Assembly (NCBI GenBank): GCA_016293435.1
Contig: JAEDEG010000054.1
Location: 1-16,725 of the forward strand
Direction: 5' to 3'
DNA length: 16,725 nt
Source of the DNA: Clostridia bacterium
GTDB taxonomy: Bacteria > Bacillota > Clostridia > UMGS1810
Shown: positions 7,819 to 14,411 of the stretch, one piece after another
Layout: each line of letters begins with the position of its first letter
How positions within the stretch are numbered: position 1 is the first letter of the stretch
The notes under the pieces: model-generated
What the model was told of the DNA's origin: nothing
Databases searched by the model: none
What the model saw: only the letters and a program-made list of their open reading frames with translations
Translations under genes and position numbers: made by a program

Positions 7819-9132
7819 TCAAAGTGCTTGTAAATCTTTGGCAAGATTTAACAATTTTGCTATGCTTAGAGTATCTTTTATACCGATTTCGGATATGTCT
7901 TTTTTGTTTACATCGTTAAAATCAGCATTGCTGCAGTTATATACTTTAAAAGAAACAGCAGGAGAAATATCTGATGAGTCGGAAAATCTCAAACTGACAT
8001 CATACGCTTCTCCCCTTTTTTTGATTGTACAGTCAAAAACCTTTTTTTCATCTTTTTTTACAATCGAGCTAAGCTTTTGGCTGTCAAAACTGCACCTTAT
8101 ATCCATATCGCCAAACAATGTGCATACTGTTATACCCCTGTCCGCCGGAATAAGCTTTACGTTGATAACCTCACTTTGCATAGCTTCATCTGTTATTTTT
8201 ACGTTTAAATACCCGGAAGCATAGTCGGGAGTAATATCTGCCGCAAAGGTATGCTTTGACGCTGATGGGAGAGTGCATCTGCTTGAAAAAACATGTCCAT
8301 CGTGTACAATAAGACTTATGTGAGTATACTCTTCTCCCACATCCGAAAGAGATGTATATACCCTATTATATACATCGGTCAGTATATCGGAACCGGCAGA
8401 TTCTACAATATCTTTACCTATGGCTGAGATACATCCGGCTATATATTTTGTTTTGACCCGAAAGCTATACTCCTTTGCCTCTACTCTACCGCTTGATGTT
8501 GTTATATATACATTTGATGAGCGATTAAATCTACAGTTAAAAAAAAGCTCTGCTATCTGTGATATTGCCTTATCCTTATCGAGCTTTATGCTGTTTATGC
8601 GTCCTGCGGTCTGAATAACGCCCTTGGCATATTTAAGATTTTTTTCATTCATGAGTGCAGAAACGGTTTTGCTTTTCTTGATGGCATCAGACACTGCAGG
8701 AACTGTTTTGAGCTTGTCTGATGAAATGCTGTAATAAGTACCGTCGGCGCCGTCAACCGAAACACCCGCACTTTCACTGTCTGCATATATATGGCATGTT
8801 TGATTTTTTGTATCGCGGCCTTCGTAGCTCAGTGATGCAGTCAATCTCTTGCTTTGGGGACTGTATATGGCTTTGAGCCTGAAATCCCGATCCGAAATCT
8901 GCTTAGAGGCTTCGATGCCGATTGGCATATCCGACCAAAGAGACGGCATAAATATGCCGGATGATGCCCTTTTCCATATTGCTGTCAAATCCCGTGCCGA
9001 GGTGCTTATTGCATTGTGGGCATTGTTAATGGCGCTGTATTCTGCGTATATTCTTGAAAAGGCAAGTACCGATGTCAAAACAAAGGCTGTAATCAGGTAT
9101 ATATTCAGTCGCTTTATTTTAATTTTCTTCAA
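7819..9132 (-). CDS. membrane-anchored exported protein of unknown function
   Basis: I do not recognise this 437-residue protein. A short basic N-terminus (KKIKIKR) precedes one hydrophobic segment at about 11-25 (YLITAFVLTSVLAFS), which suggests an uncleaved anchor or signal peptide with the rest outside the membrane. The remainder is rich in Ser, Asp and Lys with alternating beta-type stretches, such as NVYITTSSGRVEAKEYSF and the repeated theme of polar strands in the C-terminal half. There are no catalytic motifs, repeats or LPXTG signal. The start is a TTG with GGTGA six bases upstream, and no in-frame ATG fits better. It lies alone between the arg operon terminator and the pckA promoter, so context gives no function. 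Confidence 0.8.
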   Translation of the reverse strand: MKKIKIKRLNIYLITAFVLTSVLAFSRIYAEYSAINNAHNAISTSARDLTAIWKRASSGIFMPSLWSDMPIGIEASKQISDRDFRLKAIYSPQSKRLTASLSYEGRDTKNQTCHIYADSESAGVSVDGADGTYYSISSDKLKTVPAVSDAIKKSKTVSALMNEKNLKYAKGVIQTAGRINSIKLDKDKAISQIAELFFNCRFNRSSNVYITTSSGRVEAKEYSFRVKTKYIAGCISAIGKDIVESAGSDILTDVYNRVYTSLSDVGEEYTHISLIVHDGHVFSSRCTLPSASKHTFAADITPDYASGYLNVKITDEAMQSEVINVKLIPADRGITVCTLFGDMDIRCSFDSQKLSSIVKKDEKKVFDCTIKKRGEAYDVSLRFSDSSDISPAVSFKVYNCSNADFNDVNKKDISEIGIKDTLSIAKLLNLAKDLQAL

Positions 9133-9192
9133 CTAATATCACCGGAATTATTATTAACCGAAAAAAATATATAATTCAAAAATATTTCAAAT

Positions 9193-9222
9193 AAAAAGCG
9201 GAGCTGTCCAAATCAACCCCGC
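9193..9222 (-). terminator. intrinsic terminator of the argD-argF-GNAT operon
   Basis: On the minus strand GCGGGGTT pairs with AGCTCCGC (two G-U pairs) around a nine-base loop, followed by TTTTTATTT. It lies just after the stop of the acetyltransferase gene. Confidence 0.7.
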
Positions 9223-9228
9223 CGTAAT

Positions 9229-9705
9229 TTATTTATAGTCTTTGCACATAAGCGCTCTTATATAGCCTCTGTCATTATTTGTTGATTCGACATAAAAACC
9301 CCTTCCATAGTAAAAAATGATGAGAGGCTTGATCTTGGATCCGGTATGAAGCTTAATCTGCTTCACACCCAGAACCTTCATGTTTATATCTACAAGATTC
9401 ATGAGTGCTTTGCCTATGCCGAGATTCTGATAATCGGGACTTACGCCAAAGCGGCTGAGATATGCTGTTTCACCGTCTACCGAAACTCTCACACTGCCTA
9501 CAACCTTACCGTTTATATATGCAACGAGAACAAGATTATTTTTGATATCACTTAGGATATCTTCATCGGTCTCGTGCAGGGCTGCAAGAGGATAATCGGT
9601 ATTTGCCATCTCGCGATACTTTTCGAAAGCCTCAAGAGTGATTTTTTTTATCTGCTGTACATCATCTGCCGATGCATTGCGAATTTCGAAACCGTTATTA
9701 ATCAT
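9229..9705 (-). CDS. GNAT family N-acetyltransferase
   Basis: A 158-residue single-domain GNAT protein. The acetyl-CoA binding motif A is clear: YLSRFGVSPDYQNLGIGKAL, with the Q-x-x-G-x-G signature at 93-98. The C-terminal FYYGRGFYVE is the usual GNAT motif B region. The acceptor is unknown. It is the third gene of the arginine operon, 21 bases after argF and before the terminator. A role in arginine metabolism is therefore possible, for example acetylation of glutamate or ornithine, but it does not resemble classical ArgA or ArgJ and this is only a contextual guess. The ATG has AAAGGA about eleven bases upstream, a longer gap than usual, so translation may partly depend on coupling. Confidence 0.88.
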   Translation of the reverse strand: MINNGFEIRNASADDVQQIKKITLEAFEKYREMANTDYPLAALHETDEDILSDIKNNLVLVAYINGKVVGSVRVSVDGETAYLSRFGVSPDYQNLGIGKALMNLVDINMKVLGVKQIKLHTGSKIKPLIIFYYGRGFYVESTNNDRGYIRALMCKDYK

Positions 9706-9726
9706 TGGTATGTATATCCTTTCAAA

Positions 9727-10647
9727 TTAATCTGCCATTACAGTTGCCATAACAGCCTTCTGAGCATGAAGTCTGTTTTCGGCTTCGTCAAATATAACGC
9801 TTTGGGGACCGTCTATAACCGAGTCGGTCACTTCATAGCCTCTGTATGCAGGGAGACAGTGCATAAAAATAGCATCTTCGTTTGCGGTGCCGAAAAGCTT
9901 GTCGTCTACAGTGTAATTACCGAAAATTTTTATTCTCTCCTGTTTTTCACTTTCCTGACCCATGCTTACCCATGTATCGGTTACTACAACGTCAGCGCCT
10001 TTTACAGCTTCATAGGGATCCTCGGTTAAAAGAACACGGCAGCCTGTTTTGGCAGATGTTTCTTTTGCATGTAATATACATTCCTCATCACATTCATAGC
10101 CTTTGGGCGAAGCAACACTTATATTCATGCCAACCTTAGTACAGCCATGAAGCAGAGAATTGGAAATATTATTTCCGTCGCCCACATAAGCAAGAGTAAG
10201 ACCTTCAAGCTTGCCCTTGTGCTCATATATTGTCTGGAGATCGGCAAGAATCTGGCAGGGATGGAGATAATCGGTAAGGCCGTTTATTATGCTTATCCGA
10301 CCGTATCTTGCAAGGTCGATAACATCCTGATGGGCATAGGTTCTAATCATTATACCGTCGAGGTAGCGCGAAAGAACATTGGCTGTATCATAAATGGTTT
10401 CACCTCTGCCGAGCTGAATGTCGTTTGCCGACAAAAAGAGCGACTGCCCGCCAAGCTGATACATACCCACCTCAAAAGAGACGCGGGTACGGGTTGAAGA
10501 CTTGGTAAAAATCATACCAAGGGATTTGCCCTTGAGAATATGGTGCTTTATGCCCTCTTTATTTTCTTTTTTGAGCTTGAGAGCAAGCTTTATCAAATTG
10601 TGTATTTCTTCTGTTGTGCAGTCATAAAGACTAATTAGATGCTTCAT
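9727..10647 (-). CDS. argF: ornithine carbamoyltransferase
   Basis: Forms citrulline from ornithine and carbamoyl phosphate in the cytoplasm, the sixth step of arginine synthesis. The 306 residues are the family length. The carbamoyl-phosphate loop STRTR is at 51-55, HPCQ at 129-132, the ornithine motif DTWVSMG at 224-230 and the catalytic HCLP at 263-266. The DxxxSMG motif separates it from aspartate and acetylornithine carbamoyltransferases. The ATG lies two bases after the argD stop, and its AAGGAGG site is inside the end of argD, so the two genes are translationally coupled. A catabolic role (arcB) is unlikely because argD precedes it and there is no arcA or arcC here. Confidence 0.97.
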   Translation of the reverse strand: MKHLISLYDCTTEEIHNLIKLALKLKKENKEGIKHHILKGKSLGMIFTKSSTRTRVSFEVGMYQLGGQSLFLSANDIQLGRGETIYDTANVLSRYLDGIMIRTYAHQDVIDLARYGRISIINGLTDYLHPCQILADLQTIYEHKGKLEGLTLAYVGDGNNISNSLLHGCTKVGMNISVASPKGYECDEECILHAKETSAKTGCRVLLTEDPYEAVKGADVVVTDTWVSMGQESEKQERIKIFGNYTVDDKLFGTANEDAIFMHCLPAYRGYEVTDSVIDGPQSVIFDEAENRLHAQKAVMATVMAD

Positions 10648-10649
10648 GA

Positions 10650-11837
10650 TTAAAAATCCTCCTTAAGGATGCGCGCAAGCACGCGTACAAATTCATCAAC
10701 GTCGGACACGGTTATAATCAGGGGCGGAACTATACGCAGTATCTTATCTCCCACTGAACCGACAAGATATTTACATTCTGCAAGCTTCGAGCTAACCTGC
10801 TTGCCTATTTCTTCTTTAAATTCAACTCCAATCATGAGTCCTTTTCCTCTGATATCAGAACACCAATCGCCAATGGCAGATTTTAGCTCGTCCTTAAAAT
10901 ATGCACCGACCTTCGCAGAATTTTCTACCAGCCTCTCTTTTTCGATTATATCAAGAGTCGTAAGTGCGGCGCAGGTAGAAAGAGGATTGCCGCCAAAAGT
11001 GGTGCCGTGGTCACCGGGGGTGAATGCGGATGCAACAAAATCTTTGGCCAAAATTGCAGATATGGGAACACCGCCTCCGAGAGCCTTGGCGCAGGTTACG
11101 ATATCAGGCTCGATGCCGTAGTGCTCAAATGCAAAGAATTTGCCGGTTCTGCCAATGCCTGTTTGAACCTCATCTACTATGAAAATAATATCCTTTTCGT
11201 CGCAGATTTGTCTGATAGCAGACACGAATTCAGGACTGAGAGGACGCACACCGCTTTCGCCCTGAATAACCTCAACCATTATAGCGGCTGTCTTATCGCC
11301 TACCACACTGTGAAGAGCTTTTGTATCATTGGCATCAATATGGCAAAACCCGGGAGTGAGAGGAGCGTAAGGTGCCTTGTATTTTTCTTGACCGGTGGCT
11401 GTGGCAGTTGTTATTGTTCTGCCATGAAAAGAGTTGTTGAGGGTAATGATTTCGTATTTATCAATACCTTGATTATAAAAATATTTGCGGGCAAGCTTTA
11501 TTGCGCCCTCATTTGCTTCGGCGCCTGTGCTTGCAAAAAAAGCCTTATCAAAAGCTGTTTTTTCACAGAGCTTTTGGGCAAGGAGCGCTTGGTTCTCTAC
11601 ATAATATACCGACGAGGTGTGCAAAAGCTTTGAAACCTGCTCTTGCAAAGCCTTAACCAAATTAGGATGACTGTGACCGACTGCACTTACGGCAATGCCG
11701 GCAAAAAAGTCTTTGTATTTTTCACCGTTCCAGTTGATAAGTTCTATACCGTGACCCTCGGTAAACATAAGCTTGATGCGCTCGCCAAAGGTATTCATAT
11801 AATATTGTTTATCCAAATCTATTATTTTGTTAAGCAT
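10650..11837 (-). CDS. argD: acetylornithine aminotransferase
   Basis: A PLP-dependent class III aminotransferase that makes N-acetylornithine from the semialdehyde using glutamate. It has 395 residues. STGAEANE at 103-110 binds the cofactor phosphate, VDEVQTGIGRTG at 221-232 holds Asp222 that contacts the pyridine nitrogen, and TCAKALGGG places the Schiff-base lysine at 251. GTTFGGNPL (278-286) is the other subunit's phosphate contact. The ATG has GGAGG about seven bases upstream. It is the first gene of argD-argF-GNAT. The other arginine genes (argB, argC, argG, argH, argJ) are not in this window. Confidence 0.96.
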   Translation of the reverse strand: MLNKIIDLDKQYYMNTFGERIKLMFTEGHGIELINWNGEKYKDFFAGIAVSAVGHSHPNLVKALQEQVSKLLHTSSVYYVENQALLAQKLCEKTAFDKAFFASTGAEANEGAIKLARKYFYNQGIDKYEIITLNNSFHGRTITTATATGQEKYKAPYAPLTPGFCHIDANDTKALHSVVGDKTAAIMVEVIQGESGVRPLSPEFVSAIRQICDEKDIIFIVDEVQTGIGRTGKFFAFEHYGIEPDIVTCAKALGGGVPISAILAKDFVASAFTPGDHGTTFGGNPLSTCAALTTLDIIEKERLVENSAKVGAYFKDELKSAIGDWCSDIRGKGLMIGVEFKEEIGKQVSSKLAECKYLVGSVGDKILRIVPPLIITVSDVDEFVRVLARILKEDF

Positions 11838-11858
11838 AATTATGCCTCCGTTCTATAA

Positions 11859-11893
11859 TGCATAATTATACATCATTAAAACAAGGTTTTCAA
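11859..11893 (-). promoter_or_regulatory. arg operon promoter overlapped by an ArgR-type box
   Basis: On the minus strand TTGAAA (11888-11893) and TATAAT (11865-11870) are 17 bases apart. The near-perfect palindrome TGTATAATTATGCA (11859-11872) covers the -10 box and matches 12 of 14 positions of the ARG box core TGAATWWWWATTCA. Binding of an ArgR/AhrC repressor with arginine would block RNA polymerase directly. No ArgR gene is in the window. Confidence 0.7.
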
Positions 11894-12134
11894 TATATAT
11901 TTTCAACAAAACGCGGTCACTATACTTTTTAAATGATGTGTATTAATACTTTAATATACATTTCCGAGGTAATTATACCGTATATTATACATATTTATGC
12001 AATTTACTTAACCGTTGTCGCTTTTGAAGGATTGCGCATTATATCGACATCACATCCGTTTTACAAATCGACGCAGTATGATATTTCTTTAACACGCATA
12101 GCCGTTATACGCAAGTAAATCCGGATATTAACAC
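11894..12134. other. AT-rich intergenic region, nothing firmly assigned
   Basis: This lies between the arg promoter and the promoter of the small-gene operon. A 61-codon + strand reading frame (11933-12118) has no ribosome binding site and implausible composition, so I do not call it. The part 12010-12120 is less AT-rich than its surroundings and could be a gene relic. Confidence 0.35.
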
Positions 12135-12161
12135 ATAAGATAAAACTATTTAACATATAAT
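12135..12161 (+). promoter_or_regulatory. possible sporulation (sigma-E/K type) promoter
   Basis: ATA (12135-12137), a gap of 16 bases, and CATATAAT (12154-12161) fit the sigma-E pattern known from Bacillus subtilis. The best sigma-A alternative has a 22-base spacer, which is too long. The region is very AT-rich, so a chance match is quite possible. Confidence 0.35.
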
Positions 12162-12245
12162 TTTATATATATTTTTTCATTCATGAAATTTTTATCACAA
12201 CAAAGCGAACTAATGAATATATTTAGAGAGAAAGGATGATGCCAA

Positions 12246-12506
12246 GTGAATAAAAGCAGTGACGATATAATTAAAAAGCTTATAAATGATGCGGGAATGA
12301 ATGCTCGAATAAGCGAAAAGCTCAGCGAAGATGACATAAAAAATAAGCTGAGAAGCGTTGACAGAAATCAGGCAATGAATAAGCTGAGAGCAATGGGTCT
12401 GGGTAATGTTGCCGATAGACTTAAAAACGTGTCGGACGAGGAACTAATGAAAATGGTATCACAAAATCCGGCACTTTTAAAAAAAATTAACAGTTTTCTA
12501 AAATAG
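12246..12506 (+). CDS. small conserved-type protein, first gene of a three-gene operon
   Basis: An 86-residue charged, helical, soluble protein without membrane segments. It reads like three short helices: DDIIKKLINDAG, SEDDIKNKLRSVDRNQAMNK, then DEELMKMVSQNPALLKKINS near the C-terminus. From memory, proteins with this closing pattern occur beside the next two genes in other Clostridia, but I cannot name a family. The start is GTG with AAAGGA about nine bases upstream. It is 11 bases before the next gene and surely cotranscribed. Function unknown; a spore-related role is inferred only from the possible promoter and the neighbours. Confidence 0.8.
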   Translation: MNKSSDDIIKKLINDAGMNARISEKLSEDDIKNKLRSVDRNQAMNKLRAMGLGNVADRLKNVSDEELMKMVSQNPALLKKINSFLK

Positions 12507-12517
12507 GGGGATTTGAT

Positions 12518-12832
12518 ATGGCCGACGATATCAGTGAAAAATTGCAGGCGCTGTTGTCTAATCCCGAAGCAATGAATATGTTTTCTTCATTGCTCGGATC
12601 TAAGGCGGATAATTCGAATATTGGTGATAATAGTGAAAGCTCTGTTCAAAGCGACGAATTACTCACCAACATACAAAATGCCGTATCTAAGGTAAACAGC
12701 GGTTCAGACAAAAGAATCAATCTTTTGAATGCTTTGAAGCCATATATGAGAGAATCGCGAGCTTCGGGGATTGACAAAGCAGTAAAAATGCTTAAGCTGA
12801 CCCAATTAACATCAATCTTTAAGAATTTGTAA
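12518..12832 (+). CDS. small conserved-type protein, second gene of the operon
   Basis: A 104-residue soluble protein. The N-terminus (SEKLQALLSNPEAMNMFSSL) is a helix of the kind seen in many uncharacterised clostridial proteins. A variable Ser/Asn/Asp-rich linker follows, then a conserved-looking C-terminal module with RINLLNALKPYMRESRASGI and IDKAVKMLKL. I recall this NALKPY-type ending from hypothetical proteins of spore-forming Clostridia, always with a small hydrophobic neighbour. The ATG has AGGGGG seven bases upstream. Biochemical function is unknown. Confidence 0.85.
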   Translation: MADDISEKLQALLSNPEAMNMFSSLLGSKADNSNIGDNSESSVQSDELLTNIQNAVSKVNSGSDKRINLLNALKPYMRESRASGIDKAVKMLKLTQLTSIFKNL

Positions 12833-12844
12833 GGATGTGAGATT

Positions 12845-13153
12845 TTGTATAGAAGGTATTATGACGGCTACGGAAAGGTCAGAAATAACAGTGACCCCGG
12901 AGAAATAATTGTACCCCAAAGAAGCGACACTACATATGGTGATAACAGGCAAAATCCGATTGCCATTACCTCGGGTGACGATTGCTGTGAAATACAAAAG
13001 TGTGATAATAAAAAAGGAATTTTGGGGCTTGACTGTGAGCTTGATGACCTGCTGCTCATTGGTGTGCTTCTGTTTTTGCTTTGGGACAGTGAAAACGCAG
13101 ACCCCATACTGATTATTATTATCGGATTTATATTTTTGTCGGAGATATTATAG
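12845..13153 (+). CDS. small membrane protein, third gene of the operon
   Basis: A 102-residue protein with a tyrosine- and arginine-rich start (YRRYYDGYGKVR), a polar middle with a Cys-Cys pair and another Cys (CCEIQKC, 54-60), and a hydrophobic C-terminal hairpin. LDDLLLIGVLLFLLWDSEN, a short acidic turn, and PILIIIIGFIFLSEIL to the end form that hairpin. The DDLLLIG-type double membrane segment at the C-terminus recurs in small clostridial proteins encoded beside the two upstream genes. The start is TTG, with AAGGA overlapping the stop of the previous gene and a nine-base gap. It is likely membrane-bound; its function is unknown. Confidence 0.8.
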   Translation: MYRRYYDGYGKVRNNSDPGEIIVPQRSDTTYGDNRQNPIAITSGDDCCEIQKCDNKKGILGLDCELDDLLLIGVLLFLLWDSENADPILIIIIGFIFLSEIL

Positions 13154-13168
13154 ACAAACCAATCATAA

Positions 13169-13251
13169 CCGTCCTTCAAAAGGGTGGCTTGCACTAAGGC
13201 CTATAAGCCTATACCTCCTGCCAGCGACTAAAATCGCTGGCTTTCTCTTTT
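13169..13251 (+). ncRNA. three-hairpin structured RNA ending in an intrinsic terminator, with exposed anti-Shine-Dalgarno
   Basis: Three stems follow each other just after the small-gene operon. CCGTCCTT pairs with AAGGGTGG (13169-13187, two G-U pairs), AGGC with GCCT (13197-13210), and GCCAGCGA with TCGCTGGC (13220-13241). The last runs into TTTCTCTTTT, a standard terminator. The single-stranded link before the last stem contains TACCTCCT (13212-13219), a perfect complement of AGGAGGTA. It could be a 3' UTR, a small RNA released from it, or the end of a lost insertion sequence. The terminator part is the firmest. Confidence 0.55.
13220..13251 (+). terminator. terminator of the three-gene operon
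   Basis: A perfect eight-pair stem GCCAGCGA/TCGCTGGC with six-base loop CTAAAA, followed by a T-rich tract. It lies about 66 bases after the stop of the membrane protein gene. Confidence 0.8.
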
Positions 13252-13335
13252 GTTCAGTCCTATTGTCTTTGATTGTTTCGCAGCCATTTAAATGGCGTTT
13301 GTATTATCCCCCACCCTAAAAAAAGGGCTTCATAT

Positions 13336-13464
13336 TCATTTTGTCTGATTATTGAGAAATTCTTCAAAAAATATACGGTTGGTTTTCTCTCGTGTGTCTG
13401 CATATCCAATACCGGGCTCTGCCTTTGCAAGTGTTACACCGATTAGGCACACGGGAAACCCTTT
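13336..13464 (-). pseudogene. possible C-terminal gene relic
   Basis: The minus strand has 42 open codons with protein-like composition, including AKAEPGIGYADTREKTN and RIFFEEFLNNQ before a TGA stop. There is no plausible start, and an in-frame TAA lies directly upstream. It could be the tail of a lost gene; I do not recognise the family. The flanking DNA 13252-13506 otherwise shows nothing I can name. Confidence 0.25.
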
Positions 13465-13506
13465 TTAAAATTCAGCAAAAAAATCATCTGTTTATTAAAT
13501 TTCATC

Positions 13507-13540
13507 TTGAAAACCTACAAAACATATGATATTATAGTAG
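13507..13540 (+). promoter_or_regulatory. promoter of the Rrf2 regulator with possible autoregulatory site
   Basis: TTGAAA (13507-13512) and TATTAT (13530-13535) are 17 bases apart. The segment 13513-13540 begins ACCTAC and carries TTATAGTAG at its end. This resembles the ACCTA...TTATAG arrangement of the palindrome at the cysK promoter, with the spacing changed by one base. Binding there would cover the spacer and -10 box. Confidence 0.55.
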
Positions 13541-13560
13541 CATGAAAAGGGGTGATTTTT

Positions 13561-13998
13561 ATGAAGATTTCGACAAAGGGAAGATATGCACTGAGAATGC
13601 TTTTAGATCTTGCCGAACATATCAGCGACGGATTTATACCATTAAAGGATATTGCTAAAAGACAAGGGATTTCAAAAAAGTATTTGGAACAAATTGTCCC
13701 TATCCTTAATAGGTCGGATATTTTAAAAACAAATCGTGGTTTCCAAGGCGGATATATGCTTGCAAAATCTCCCGATAAATATACCGTCGGAGAAATTCTT
13801 CGTCTGACAGAGGGTAGTCTTTCACCTGTTGCGTGTCTTGACCAAACTCCTATTGAGTGTGAAAAAAGCAATGAATGCCCTACACTTCCCATTTGGCAGG
13901 GGTTGAACAAAGTTATCAATGATTATCTTAACAGCATTACTTTGCAGAGTATTTTAGACAAGCAAAGAGAACGATATTCAGACAACTATATTATTTAA
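13561..13998 (+). CDS. Rrf2 family transcriptional regulator (IscR/CymR-like, cysteine-containing)
   Basis: A 145-residue winged-helix regulator. MKISTKGRYALRMLLDLA is the hallmark Rrf2 N-terminus, ISKKYLEQIVPIL is the recognition-helix region and RGFQGGYMLAK (59-69) is the wing. Three cysteines, Cys92, Cys100 and Cys106, are spaced C-x7-C-x5-C, close to the C-x5-C-x5-C cluster ligands of IscR. A bound Fe-S cluster is therefore plausible, unlike CymR, which senses through CysK instead. I chose the ATG at 13561 with AAGGGGTGA upstream; the GTG at 13552 is part of that ribosome binding site. It converges on the cysK operon, so control of cysteine synthesis or iron-sulfur metabolism is the natural inference. 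Confidence 0.92.
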   Translation: MKISTKGRYALRMLLDLAEHISDGFIPLKDIAKRQGISKKYLEQIVPILNRSDILKTNRGFQGGYMLAKSPDKYTVGEILRLTEGSLSPVACLDQTPIECEKSNECPTLPIWQGLNKVINDYLNSITLQSILDKQRERYSDNYII

Positions 13999-14001
13999 TA
14001 T

Positions 14002-14041
14002 AAACCGGCAGAAATGTTATATAAACAATTCCTGCCGGTTT
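14002..14041. terminator. terminator after the Rrf2 gene
   Basis: AAACCGGCAG (14002-14011) pairs perfectly with CTGCCGGTTT (14032-14041) around a 20-base AT-rich loop. The U-tract is short on the + strand, so it may also work as a structural barrier between converging genes. Confidence 0.6.
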
Positions 14042-14169
14042 ATTGCGTAATATTTGTATATATTATGTAGACTTTCTACATTGCCAATTAAAAATTATAA
14101 TTTGCCATTTTTTATTCCTCCGGTCTTATTGTTTTTTGATATATAATTATTCTAAATATTTTTATATAT

Positions 14170-14218
14170 AAAAAGCCCCGCCTTTACGTCCGGCATAAAC
14201 CGACATAAAGCGGAGCTT
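14170..14218 (-). terminator. terminator of the cysK operon
   Basis: On the minus strand AAGCTCCGCTTTA and the matching TAAAGGCGGGGCTT form a long stem with a few bulges and an inner GTCGG/CCGGAC pairing, followed by TTTTTATAT. It lies 26 bases after the small Cys-rich gene. Confidence 0.8.
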
Positions 14219-14243
14219 AATGGTTTTTAACTGTATATAAAAA

Positions 14244-14384
14244 TCAAAAATAAACCGTATCGCCCTTGCATTTACAGCAAGAGGTACAGCAACAGGTATT
14301 ATTTTTCACGTCAAGGTCGCCGAAAGAGCTTTTAACTCTATCGGCTTTTATTATTGAATTATCAAAAACAAATCTTAATTTCAT
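14244..14384 (-). CDS. 46-residue cysteine-rich small protein downstream of cysK
   Basis: An ATG with GAGG eight bases upstream opens a 46-codon frame that ends in TGA before the operon terminator. The N-terminal half is KLRFVFDNSIIKADRVKS, which looks like two beta strands. The C-terminal part carries six cysteines in nine residues: TCCCTSCCKCKGD. It starts 27 bases after the cysK stop and is very likely cotranscribed. No signal peptide is seen, so it should stay in the cytoplasm. I do not recognise a family. Metal or Fe-S binding, or use as a cysteine-dependent sensor whose translation reports Cys-tRNA, are both guesses. It is not the six-Cys SCIFF peptide, whose cysteines are spread out. 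Confidence 0.75.
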   Translation of the reverse strand: MKLRFVFDNSIIKADRVKSSFGDLDVKNNTCCCTSCCKCKGDTVYF

Positions 14385-14411
14385 GATAAATACCTCGACT
14401 CAAAAATTTTA

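Noticed and set aside
11007..11633. 208-codon + strand frame opposite argD
   Set aside because: Lies wholly within argD, whose PLP motifs are intact; a shadow frame despite its length.
11933..12118. 61-codon + strand frame between the arg and small-gene promoters
   Set aside because: No ribosome binding site, Ile/Tyr-rich composition typical of untranslated AT-rich DNA, no recognisable motif.
12868..13194. 108-codon minus-strand frame opposite the small membrane protein
   Set aside because: The opposite strand has ordered ribosome binding sites, tight operon spacing and a membrane hairpin; the antisense frame has none and runs into the hairpin RNA.
14105..14130. Tiny minus-strand frame MANYNF behind a GGAGG site
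   Set aside because: Five or six codons after the cysK operon terminator, with no gene following it; probably chance in AT-rich DNA or the head of a lost gene.
14244..14384. SCIFF-type ranthipeptide precursor (six cysteines in about 45 residues)
   Set aside because: Length and cysteine count fit by coincidence. The cysteines are clustered in nine residues, the SCIFF core is absent, and no radical SAM gene is in the window.
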